A stretch of 64,000 nt of DNA from positions 7,781,501-7,845,500 of the forward strand of contig NC_088325.1 in assembly GCF_910592395.1 (NCBI RefSeq), in the 5' to 3' direction. Below the pieces are notes generated by a model, which made no database searches, was not told the DNA's origin, and saw only the letters and a list, made by a program, of their open reading frames with translations. This DNA comes from Lineus longissimus (lineage: Eukaryota > Nemertea > Pilidiophora > Heteronemertea > Lineidae). The position numbers and the translations under genes were made by a program. Shown here piece after piece: positions 52,801 through 64,000 of the stretch; the first letter of the stretch is position 1; each line of letters opens with the position of its first letter.

Positions 52801-53944
52801 AAGCTGAGACCACATTTTCGAGATTCTGTGATGATAAGTTGTCACTCTACTAACAATATAAGACTACTGGCGATGATTGTCAGTCGGCAATGGCGCTTGT
52901 CGTGATCGATCAAGCTAATTTTGGTTTTTCAGAGTCGAGATGCCCAAATGGACAAACTGAGACCACAATTTCGAGATTCTGCAATGATAAGTTATCGTTC
53001 GATAGCGATATTACACTCTGGCGATGAAAGTCGGTCGGCGATGGCGTTAGTCAGGACCGATTACGCTCATTTTGGTTATACAGAGTCGAGATGACCGATT
53101 GGACAAACTGAGACTGCAATTACGTGATACTGCGATGAGAAGTTGTCTTTCGATAGCAATATTACACTACTGGCGAAGGAAGTCGGTCGGCGATGGCGCT
53201 CATCGCGACCGATCACGCTCATTCTGGTTATACAGACTCAAGATGACTGATGGACAAACTGAGACTACATTTTCGAGAATCTGTGATGATAAGGTGTCAC
53301 TTGGCTAGAGATATTACATGACTGGCGATGACGGTTGGTCGGCGATGGCCCTTGTCGCGACCGATCGCGCTCATTTTGGTTATACAGAGTCGAGACGACC
53401 GATGGACAAGCTGAGACCACATTTTCGAGATTCTGTGATGATAAGTTGTAACTCTACTAACAATATAAGACTACTGGCGATGATTGTCAGTCGGCAATGG
53501 CGCTTGTCGTGATCGATCAAGCTAATTTTGGTTTTTCAGAGTCGAGATGCCCAAATGGACAAACTGAGACCACAATTTCGAGATTCTGCAATGATAAGTT
53601 GTCATACGATAGCGATACTACACTACAAGTGATGAAAGTTGGTTAGCGATGGCGCTCGTCGCGACCGATCACACTCATTTTCCTAATACAGAGTCGAGAT
53701 GACCGATCGGACAAATTGAGACCACAATTTCGATATTCTTTGATGATAAGTTGTCATTCAATAGCGATAATACACTACTGGCGATGAAAGTCGGTTGGCG
53801 ATGGTGCTCGTCGCGACTGATCACGCTCATTTTGGTTATACAGAGTCGAGATGACCGATGGACAAACTGAGACCGCATTTTAGAGATTCTGTGATGATAA
53901 GTTGTCACTCGACTAGAGATATTACACGACTGGCGATTATGGTC
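45604..53944 (+). repeat. HOR unit 7: 55-mer, 8,341 bp
   Basis: The first 3.4 kb (to 49,016) equals 23,230-26,642 at +22,374. From 49,017 the sequence matches about 29,235-33,264 at +19,782, then returns to the unit-2 ending. The unit therefore joins the end of the large duplication to a second copy of the unit-5 mosaic. Its last part and the start of unit 8 also match 41.4-46.9 kb at +8,341. Confidence 0.85.
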
Positions 53945-56900
53945 GGTCGGCGATGGCGCTCGTCGCGACCGATCGCGCTCATTTTGGTTATACAGAGTCG
54001 AGATGTCCAATTGGACAAACTGAGACCGCAATTGTGAGATTCTGCTATGATAAGTTGTCATTCGACTAGCGATATTACACGACTGGCGATGACGTTCGGT
54101 CGGCGATGGCGCTCATCGCGACCGATCACGCTCATTTTGGTTATACAGAGTCGAGAAGAGCGATTGGACAAACTGAGACCGCAATCTGAGATTCTGCGAT
54201 GATAAGTTGTCATTCGATAGCGATATTACACTACTGGCGATGAAAGTCAGTCGGCGATAGCGTTCGTCGCGACTGATCACGCTCACTTTGGTTATGCAGA
54301 TTCGAGATGACCAATTGGACAAACTGAGACCGCATTTTCGAGATTCTGCAATGGTAAGTTGTCACTCGACTAGCGATATTACACGACTGGCGATTATGGT
54401 CGGTCGGCGATGGCGCTCGTCGTGACCGATCGCGCTCATTTTCGTTATAAAGAGTCGAGATGCCCAATTGGACAAACTGAGACCGCAATTTCAAGATTCT
54501 GCGATGATAAGTTGTCATTCGACTAGTGATATTACGCGACTGGCGATGAAAATCGGTCGGTCTTCGATGGCGCTCGTCGCGACCGATCACGCTCATTTTG
54601 GTTATACAGAGTCGAGATGAGCGATTGGACAAACTGAGACCGCAATTTCAAGATTCTGCGATGATAAGTTGTCATTCAGCTAACGATATGAGACTACTGG
54701 CGATGACGGTCGGTCGGCGATGGCACTCGTCGCGACCGATCACGTTCAATTTGGTTATACAGAGTCGAGATGACCAATTGGACAAACTGAGACTGCAATT
54801 TCCAGATTCTGCGATGATTAGTTGTCATTGGACTAGTGATATTACGCGACTGGCGATGACGGTCGGTCTTTGATGGCGCTCGTCGCGACCGATCACGCTC
54901 ATTTTGGTTATACAGAGTCGAGATGAGCGATTGGATTAACTGAGACCGCAATTTCGAGATTCTGCGATGATAAGTTGTCATTCGACTAGCGATATTACGC
55001 GACTGGCGATGACGGTCGGTCGGCGATGGCGCTTGTCGCCATTGATCACGTTCATTTTGGTTATACAGAGTCAAGATGACCGATTGGAGAAACTGAGACC
55101 GCAATTTCGTGATTCTGCGTTAAGTTGTCATTCGACTAGCGATATTACACGACTGGCGATGACGGTCGGTCGGCGATGGCGCTCATCGCGACCGATCATG
55201 CTCATTTTGGTTATACAGAGTCGAGATGACCGATTCTGCGATGATAAGTTGTCATTCAATAGCAATATTACACTACTGGCGATGAAAGTCGGTCGTCGAT
55301 GTCGCTCATCGCGACCGATCATGCTCATTTTGGTTATACAGAGTCGAGATGACTGATTGGACAAACTGAGACCGCAATCTGAGATTCTGCGATGATAAGT
55401 TGTCATACGATAGCGATACTACACTACAAGTGATGAAAGTTGGTTAGCGATGGCGCTCGTCGCGACCGATCACACTCATTTTCCTAATACAGAGTCGAGA
55501 TGACCGATCGGACAAATTGAGACCACAATTTCGATATTCTTTGATGATAAGTTGTCATTCAATAGCGATAATACACTACTGGCGATGAAAGTCGGTTGGC
55601 GATGGTGCTCGTCGCGACTGATCACGCTCATTTTGGTTATACAGAGTCGAGATGACCGATGGACAAACTGAGACCGCATTTTAGAGATTCTGTGATGATA
55701 AGTTGTCACTCGACTAGAGATATTACACGACTTGCGATTATGGTCGGTCGGCGATGGCGCTCGTCGCGACTGATCGCGCTCATTTTGGTTATACAGAGTC
55801 GAGATGTCCAATTGGACAAACTGAGACCGCAATTTCGAGATTCTGCGATGATAAGTTATCGTTCGATAGCGATATTACACTCTGGCGATGAAAGTCGGTC
55901 GGCGATGGCGTTAGTCAGGACCGATTACGCTCATTTTGGTTATACAGAGTCGAGATGACCGATTCTGCGATGATAAGTTGTCATACGATAGCTATACTAG
56001 CTATACAAGTGATGAAAGTTGGTTAGCGATGGCACTCGTCGCGACCGATCACACTCATTTTCCTAATACAGAGTCGAGATGACCGATCGGACAAATTGAG
56101 ACCACAATTTCGATATTATTTGATGATAAGTTGTCATTCAATAGCGATAATACACTACTGGCGATGAAAGTCGGTTGGCGATGGTGCTCGTCGCGACTGA
56201 TCACGCTCATTTTGGTTATACAGAGTCAAGATGACCGATTGGACAAACTGAGACCGCAATTTCGAGATTCTGCGATGATAGTTGTCATTTGATAGCAATA
56301 TTACACTACTAGCATGAAAGTCGGTCGGCGATGTCGCTCGTCGCGACCGATCACGCTCATTTTGGTTATACACAGTCAAGATGACCGATGGACAAACTGA
56401 GACCACAATTACGAGATTCTGCGATGATAAGTTGTCACTCGTCTAGAGATATTACACGACTGGCAATGACGGTCGGTCGGCGATGGCGCTCGTCGCGACC
56501 GATCACGCTCATTTTGGTTATACAGAGTCGAGATGAGCGATTGGACAAACTGAGACCGCAATTTCAAGATTCTGCGATGATAAGTTGTCATTCAGCTAAC
56601 GATATGAGACTACTGGCGATGACGGTCGGTCGGCGATGGCACTCGTCGCGACCGATCACGTTCAATTTGGTTATACAGAGTCGAGATGACCAATTGGACA
56701 AACTGAGACTGCAATTTCCAGATTCTGCGATGATTAGTTGTCATTGGACTAGTGATATTACGCGACTGGCGATGACGGTCGGTCTTTGATGGCGCTCGTC
56801 GCGACCGATCACGCTCATTTTGGTTATACAGAGTCGAGATGAGCGATTGGATTAACTGAGACCGCAATTTCGAGATTCTGCGATGATAAGTTGTCATTCG

Positions 56901-59062
56901 ACTAGCGATATTACGCGACTGGCGATGACGGTCGGTCGGCGATGGCGCTTGTCGCGATTGATCACGTTCATTTTGGTTATACAGAGTCAAGATGACCGAT
57001 TGGAGAAACTGAGACCGCAATTTCGTGATTCTGCGTTGATAAGTTGTCATTCGACTAGCGATATTACACGACTGGCGATGACGGTCGGTCGGCGATGGCG
57101 CTCATCGCGACCGATCATGCTCATTTTGGTTATACAGAGTCGAGATGAGCGATTGGACAAACTGAGACCGCAATCTGAGATTCTGCGATGATAAGTTGTC
57201 ATTCGATAGTGATATTACACTACTGGCGATGAAAGTCAGTCGGCGATGGCGTTCGTCGCGACCGATCACGCTCACTTTGGTTATGCAGATTCGAGATGAC
57301 CAATTGGACAAACTGAGACCGCATTTTCGAGATTCTGTGATGATAAGTTGTCACTCGACTACAGATATTACACGACTGGCGATGACGGTCGGTCGGCGAT
57401 GGCGCTCGTCGCGACCGATCACGTTCATTTTGGTTATACAGAGTCGAGATGAGCGATTAGACGAACTGAGACCGCAATTTTGAGATTCTGCAATGAGAAG
57501 TTGTCATTCAACTAACGATAGAAGACTACTGGCGATGTCGGTCGGTCGGCGATGGCGCTCGTCGCGACCGATCACGCTCATTTTGGTTATACAGAGTCGA
57601 GATGCCCGATTGGACAAACTGAGACTGCAATTACGTGATACTGGGATGAGAAGTTGTCTTTCGATAGCAATATTACACTACTGGCGAAGGAAGTCGGTCG
57701 GCGATGGCGCTCATCGCGACCGATCACGCTCATTCTGGTTATACAGAGTCAAGATGACTGATGGACAAACTGAGACTACATTTTCGAGAATCTGTGATGA
57801 TAAGGTGTCACTTGGCTAGAGATATTACATGACTGGCGATGACGGTTGGTCGGCAATGGCCCTTGTCGCGACCGATCGCGCTCATTTTGGTTATACAGAG
57901 TCGAGACGACCGATGGACAAGCTGAGACCACATTTTCGAGATTCTGTGATGATAAGTTGTCACTCTACTAACAATATAAGACTACTGGCGATGATTGTCA
58001 GTCGGCAATGGCGCTTGTCGTGATCGATCAAGCTAATTTTGGTTTTTCAGAGTCGAGATGCCCAAATGGACAAACTGAGACCACAATTTCGAGATTCTGC
58101 AATGATAAGTTATCGTTCGATAGCGATATTACACTCTGGCGATGAAAGTCGGTCGGCGATGGCGTTAGTCAGGACCGATTACGCTCATTTTGGTTATACA
58201 GAGTCGAGATGACCGATTGGACAAACTGAGACTGCAATTACGTGATACTGCGATGAGAAGTTGTCTTTCGATAGCAATATTACACTACTGGCGAAGGAAG
58301 TCGGTCGGCGATGGCGCTCATCGCGACCGATCACGCTCATTCTGGTTATACAGACTCAAGATGACTGATGGACAAACTGAGACTACATTTTCGAGAATCT
58401 GTGATGATAAGGTGTCACTTGGCTAGAGATATTACATGACTGGCGATGACGGTTGGTCGGCGATGGCCCTTGTCGCGACCGATCGCGCTCATTTTGGTTA
58501 TACAGAGTCGAGACGACCGATGGACAAGCTGAGACCACATTTTCGAGATTCTGTGATGATAAGTTGTAACTCTACTAACAATATAAGACTACTGGCGATG
58601 ATTGTCAGTCGGCAATGGCGCTTGTCGTGATCGATCAAGCTAATTTTGGTTTTTCAGAGTCGAGATGCCCAAATGGACAAACTGAGACCACAATTTCGAG
58701 ATTCTGCAATGATAAGTTGTCATACGATAGCGATACTACACTACAAGTGATGAAAGTTGGTTAGCGATGGCGCTCGTCGCGACCGATCACACTCATTTTC
58801 CTAATACAGAGTCGAGATGACCGATCGGACAAATTGAGACCACAATTTCGATATTCTTTGATGATAAGTTGTCATTCAATAGCGATAATACACTACTGGC
58901 GATGAAAGTCGGTTGGCGATGGTGCTCGTCGCGACTGATCACGCTCATTTTGGTTATACAGAGTCGAGATGACCGATGGACAAACTGAGACCGCATTTTA
59001 GAGATTCTGTGATGATAAGTTGTCACTCGACTAGAGATATTACACGACTGGCGATTATGGTC
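53945..59062 (+). repeat. HOR unit 8: 34-mer, 5,118 bp (38-mer minus 606 bp)
   Basis: The length equals 5,724 minus 606 bp, which is exactly four monomers (151+152+152+151). The loss is visible at 55,200-55,245. There a monomer of the GATCATGCTC type runs directly into ACCGATTCTGCG, the 29-bp-deleted type that normally lies four monomers later. The TAGCTATAC marker is at 55,989. Confidence 0.85.
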
Positions 59063-62000
59063 GGTCGGCGATGGCGCTCGTCGCGACCGATCGCGCTCAT
59101 TTTGGTTATACAGAGTCGAGATGTCCAATTGGACAAACTGAGACCGCAATTGTGAGATTCTGCTATGATAAGTTGTCATTCGACTAGCGATATTACACGA
59201 CTGGCGATGACGTTCGGTCGGCGATGGCGCTCATCGCGACCGATCACGCTCATTTTGGTTATACAGAGTCGAGAAGAGCGATTGGACAAACTGAGACCGC
59301 AATCTGAGATTCTGCGATGATAAGTTGTCATTCGATAGCGATATTACACTACTGGCGATGAAAGTCAGTCGGCGATAGCGTTCGTCGCGACTGATCACGC
59401 TCACTTTGGTTATGCAGATTCGAGATGACCAATTGGACAAACTGAGACCGCATTTTCGAGATTCTGCAATGGTAAGTTGTCACTCGACTAGCGATATTAC
59501 ACGACTGGCGATTATGGTCGGTCGGCGATGGCGCTCGTCGTGACCGATCGCGCTCATTTTCGTTATAAAGAGTCGAGATGCCCAATTGGACAAACTGAGA
59601 CCGCAATTTCAAGATTCTGCGATGATAAGTTGTCATTCGACTAGTGATATTACGCGACTGGCGATGAAAATCGGTCGGTCTTCGATGGCGCTCGTCGCGA
59701 CCGATCACGCTCATTTTGGTTATACAGAGTCGAGATGAGCGATTGGACAAACTGAGACCGCAATTTCAAGATTCTGCGATGATAAGTTGTCATTCAGCTA
59801 ACGATATGAGACTACTGGCGATGACGGTCGGTCGGCGATGGCACTCGTCGCGACCGATCACGTTCAATTTGGTTATACAGAGTCGAGATGACCAATTGGA
59901 CAAACTGAGACTGCAATTTCCAGATTCTGCGATGATTAGTTGTCATTGGACTAGTGATATTACGCGACTGGCGATGACGGTCGGTCTTTGATGGCGCTCG
60001 TCGCGACCGATCACGCTCATTTTGGTTATACAGAGTCGAGATGAGCGATTGGATTAACTGAGACCGCAATTTCGAGATTCTGCGATGATAAGTTGTCATT
60101 CGACTAGCGATATTACGCGACTGGCGATGACGGTCGGTCGGCGATGGCGCTTGTCGCCATTGATCACGTTCATTTTGGTTATACAGAGTCAAGATGACCG
60201 ATTGGAGAAACTGAGACCGCAATTTCGTGATTCTGCGTTAAGTTGTCATTCGACTAGCGATATTACACGACTGGCGATGACGGTCGGTCGGCGATGGCGC
60301 TCATCGCGACCGATCATGCTCATTTTGGTTATACAGAGTCGAGATGACTGATTGGACAAACTGAGACCGCAATCTGAGATTCTGCGATGATAAGTTGTCA
60401 TACGATAGCGATACTACACTACAAGTGATGAAAGTTGGTTAGCGATGGCGCTCGTCGCGACCGATCACACTCATTTTCCTAATACAGAGTCGAGATGACC
60501 GATCGGACAAATTGAGACCACAATTTCGATATTCTTTGATGATAAGTTGTCATTCAATAGCGATAATACACTACTGGCGATGAAAGTCGGTTGGCGATGG
60601 TGCTCGTCGCGACTGATCACGCTCATTTTGGTTATACAGAGTCGAGATGACCGATGGACAAACTGAGACCGCATTTTAGAGATTCTGTGATGATAAGTTG
60701 TCACTCGACTAGAGATATTACACGACTGGCGATTATGGTCGGTCGGCGATGGCGCTCGTCGCGACCGATCGCGCTCATTTTGGTTATACAGAGTCGAGAT
60801 GTCCAATTGGACAAACTGAGACCGCAATTTCGAGATTCTGCGATGATAAGTTATCGTTCGATAGCGATATTACACTCTGGCGATGAAAGTCGGTCGGCGA
60901 TGGCGTTAGTCAGGACCGATTACGCTCATTTTGGTTATACAGAGTCGAGATGACCGATTCTGCGATGATAAGTTGTCATTCAATAGCAATATTACACTAC
61001 TGGCGATGAAAGTCGGTCGTCGATGTCGCTCATCGCGACCGATCATGCTCATTTTGGTTATACAGAGTCGAGATGACTGATTGGACAAACTGAGACCGCA
61101 ATCTGAGATTCTGCGATGATAAGTTGTCATACGATAGCGATACTACACTACAAGTGATGAAAGTTGGTTAGCGATGGCGCTCGTCGCGACCGATCACACT
61201 CATTTTCCTAATACAGAGTCGAGATGACCGATCGGACAAATTGAGACCACAATTTCGATATTCTTTGATGATAAGTTGTCATTCAATAGCGATAATACAC
61301 TACTGGCGATGAAAGTCGGTTGGCGATGGTGCTCGTCGCGACTGATCACGCTCATTTTGGTTATACAGAGTCGAGATGACCGATGGACAAACTGAGACTG
61401 CATTTTAGAGATTCTGTGATGATAAGTTGTCACTCGACTAGAGATATTACACGACTTGCGATTATGGTCGGTCGGCGATGGCGCTCGTCGCGACCGATCG
61501 CGCTCATTTTGGTTATACAGAGTCGAGATGTCCAATTGGACAAACTGAGACCGCAATTTCGAGATTCTGCGATGATAAGTTGTCACTCGTCTAGAGATAT
61601 TACACGACTGGCAATGACGGTCGGTCGGCGATGGCGCTCGTCGCGACCGATCACGCTCATTTTGGTTATACAGAGTCGAGATGAGCGATTGGACAAACTG
61701 AGACCGCAATCTGAGATTCTGCGATGATAAGTTGTCATTCGATAGTGATATTACACTACTGGCGATGAAAGTCAGTCGGCGATGGCGTTCGTCGCGACCG
61801 ATCACGCTCACTTTGGTTATGCAGATTCGAGATGACCGATTGGACAAACTGAGACCGCATTTTCGAGATTCTGTGATGATAAGTTGTCACTCGACTACAG
61901 ATATTACACGACTGGCGATGACGGTCGGTCGGCGATGGCACTCGTCGCGACCGATCACGTTCATTTTGGTTATACAGAGTCGAGATGAGCGATTAGACGA

Positions 62001-62808
62001 ACTGAGACCGCAATTTTGAGATTCTGCAATGAGAAGTTGTCATTCAACTAACGATAGAAGACTACTGGCGATGTCGGTCGGTCGGCGATGGCGCTCGTCG
62101 CGACCGATCACGCTCATTTTGGTTATACAGAGTCGAGATGCCCGATTGGACAAACTGAGACTGCAATTACGTGATACTGCGATGAGAAGTTGTCTTTCGA
62201 TAGCAATATTACACTACTGGCGAAGGAAGTCGGTCGGCGATGGCGCTCATCGCGACCGATCACGCTCATTCTGGTTATACAGAGTCAAGATGACTGATGG
62301 ACAAACTGAGACTACATTTTCGAGAATCTGTGATGATAAGGTGTCACTTGGCTAGAGATATTACATGACTGGCGATGACGGTTGGTCGGCAATGGCCCTT
62401 GTCGCGACCGATCGCGCTCATTTTGGTTATACAGAGTCGAAACGACCGATGGACAAGCTGAGACCACATTTTCGAGATTCTGTGATGATAAGTTGTCACT
62501 CTACTAACAATATAAGACTACTGGCGATGATTGTCAGTCGGCAATGGCGCTTGTCGTGATCGATCAAGCTAATTTTGGTTTTTCAGAGTCGAGATGCCCA
62601 AATGGACAAACTGAGACCACAATTTCGAGATTCTGCAATGATAAGTTATCGTTCGATAGCGATATTACACTCTGGCGATGAAAGTCGGTCGGCGATGGCG
62701 TTAGTCAGGACCGATTACGCTCATTTTGGTTATACAGAGTCGAGATGACCGATTCTGCGATGATAAGTTGTCATTCAATAGCAATATTACACTACTGGCG
62801 ATGAAAGT
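59063..62808 (+). repeat. HOR unit 9: truncated 25-mer, 3,746 bp
   Basis: The unit opens like unit 2 through two 729-bp-type blocks. It then jumps at about 61,542-61,585 from the palindrome monomer to the TGTCACTCGTCTAGAG type, missing the TAGCTATAC marker monomer and its neighbours. It jumps again near 61,690 to the CAATCTGAGATTC type. It ends at a modified landmark monomer with CACAGTCGAGATGACC and GACAAACAGAGACC instead of the usual palindrome. It is the shortest unit in the window. Confidence 0.8.
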
Positions 62809-64000
62809 CGGTCGTCGATGGCGCTCGTCGCGACCGATCACGCTCATTTTGGTTATACACAGTCGAGATGACCGATGGACAAACAGAGACCGCAATTGTG
62901 AGATTCTGCTATGATAAGTTGTCATTCGACTAGCGATATTACACGACTGGCGATGACGTTCGGTCGGCGATGGCGCTCATCGCGACCGATCACGCTCATT
63001 TTGGTTATACAGAGTCGAGAAGAGCGATTGGACAAACTGAGACCGCAATCTGAGATTCTGCGATGATAAGTTGTCATTCGATAGCGATATTACACTACTG
63101 GCGATGAAAGTCAGTCGGCGATAGCGTTCGTCGCGACTGATCACGCTCACTTTGGTTATGCAGATTCGAGATGACCAATTGGACAAACTGAGACCGCATT
63201 TTCGAGATTCTGCAATGGTAAGTTGTCACTCGACTAGCGATATTACACGACTGGCGATTATGGTCGGTCGGCGATGGCGCTCGTCGTGACCGATCGCGCT
63301 CATTTTGGTTATAGAGAGTCGAGATGCCCAATTGGACAAACTGAGACCGCAATTTCAAGATTCTGCGATGATAAGTTGTCATTCAACTAACGATATGAGA
63401 CTACTGGCGATGACGGTCGGTCGGCGATGGCACTCGTCGCGACCGATCATGTTCATTTTGGTTATACAGAGTCGAGATGACCAATTGGACAAACTGAGAC
63501 TGCAATTTCCAGATTCTGCGATGATTAGTTGTCATTCGACTAGTGATATTACGCGACTGGCGATGAAAATTGGTCGGTCTTCGATGGCGCTCGTCGCGAC
63601 CGATCACGCTCATTTTGGTTATACAGAGTCGAGATGAGCGATTGGATTAACTGAGACCGCAATTTCGAGATTCTGCGATGATAAGTTGTCATTCGACTAG
63701 CGATATTACGCGACTGGCGATGACGGTCGGTCGGCGATGGCGCTTGTCGCGATTGATCACGTTCATTTTGGTTATACAGAGTCAAGATGACCGATTGGAG
63801 AAACTGAGACCGCAATTTCGTGATTCTGCGTTGATAAGTTGTCATTCGACTAGCGATATTACACGACTGGCGATGACGGTCGGTCGGCGATGGCGCTCAT
63901 CGCGACCGATCACGCTCATTTTGGTTATACAGAGTCGAGATGAGCGATTGGACAAACTGAGACCGCAATCTGAGATTCTGCGATGATAAGTTGTCATACG
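62809..64000 (+). repeat. HOR unit 10: partial, cut by the window end
   Basis: About seven and a half monomers are visible. From about 63,360 the order differs from the other units. It includes TGAAAATTGGTCGGTCTTCG (63,564-63,583) and GATCATGTTCATTTTGG, and it resembles 4,450-5,090 at a displacement of about 58,910 bp. The array continues beyond position 64,000. Confidence 0.8.

Larger units (their letters stand above)
1..64000 (+). repeat. Satellite array, 153-bp monomer, head to tail, about 424 copies
   Basis: The window is filled end to end by a 153-bp monomer that starts CGATGGCGCTCGTCGCGACC and contains the anchor TTATACAGAGTC. Between 1 and 9,852 I located 65 successive anchor intervals with a mean of 150.8 bp. 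Most are 151-153 bp, some 150 or 157 bp, and a few 123/124 bp. No interval contains foreign DNA and none is inverted. The consensus monomer is about 51% GC. Both window ends lie inside the array, so its true length is unknown. The pattern fits a eukaryotic satellite; a centromeric or pericentromeric position is inferred, not shown. I do not recognise the family. Confidence 0.97.

Noticed and set aside
61200-61847. 215-residue open frame on the minus strand, the longest in the window, and many similar 60-190 residue frames on both strands
   Set aside because: All are translations of the same satellite. Their length is set by whether neighbouring monomers keep phase. They overlap in opposed frames and show no family domain, upstream signal or unique sequence. 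They are not listed as genes.
1-64000. CRISPR array
   Set aside because: The repeat is continuous at about 153 bp with no spacers between conserved repeats, and no cas-like genes are present.
1-64000. Tandem array of rRNA, tRNA, snRNA or histone genes
   Set aside because: The monomer is too short and holds no recognisable conserved RNA core, A/B box pair or histone reading frame.
1-64000. Transposon or insertion sequence within the array
   Set aside because: Anchor spacings and landmark displacements leave no room for an insert; length changes are explained by monomer gain or loss.
1-64000. Telomeric or simple-sequence repeat
   Set aside because: No short G-rich telomere motif or microsatellite run is present; the only short tandem unit is the diverged 17-bp sub-repeat inside the monomer.

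Overview
The whole 64 kb window is one tandem satellite-DNA array. I find no credible protein-coding gene, RNA gene, transposon, CRISPR array or unique flanking DNA. The sequence enters and leaves the window in mid-array, so the array extends beyond both ends. Every monomer whose anchor I read (all of 1-9,850 and many later) points the same way, and the rest agrees through long shared blocks.

The basic monomer is 153 bp (about 51% GC, about 19 CpG). Taking the motif CGATGGCGC as its start, I tracked the CAGAGTC anchor at monomer position 43. Unit 1 holds 65 monomers in 9,803 bp, and the window holds about 424. Spacings are 150-153 bp, with 157-bp variants and recurrent 123/124-bp variants that lack 29 bp. 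A 17-bp sub-repeat is visible three times inside the monomer.

Monomers differ by diagnostic substitutions, and these recur in a fixed order, so the array has higher-order repeat (HOR) structure. The clearest unit is a 38-mer of 5,724 bp (9,804-15,527). Relative to the same landmark monomer, successive units are 9,803, 5,724, 7,702, 4,995, 9,677, 7,702, 8,341, 5,118 and 3,746 bp, followed by a partial unit. Several odd lengths are the 5,724-bp unit plus or minus whole monomer blocks: +1,978 (13 monomers), -729 (5 monomers) and -606 (4 monomers). On a larger scale a 15.8-kb block (10,874-26,642) recurs nearly unchanged at 33,248-49,016, displaced by 22,374 bp. Shorter blocks recur at displacements of 9,803, 5,875, 4,995, 8,341 and 19,782 bp. 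Breakpoints keep monomer phase, as expected for unequal homologous exchange.

The setting is most likely a eukaryotic heterochromatic array, possibly centromeric or pericentromeric, because of the near-nucleosomal monomer, head-to-tail HOR and near-identity of large blocks. I do not recognise the satellite and cannot name the organism. The many open reading frames exist because the 153-bp monomer is 51 codons long and its consensus has an open frame on each strand. They are best read as by-products of the repeat. No gene set works together here; the biology is the evolution of the array and any chromatin role it has.
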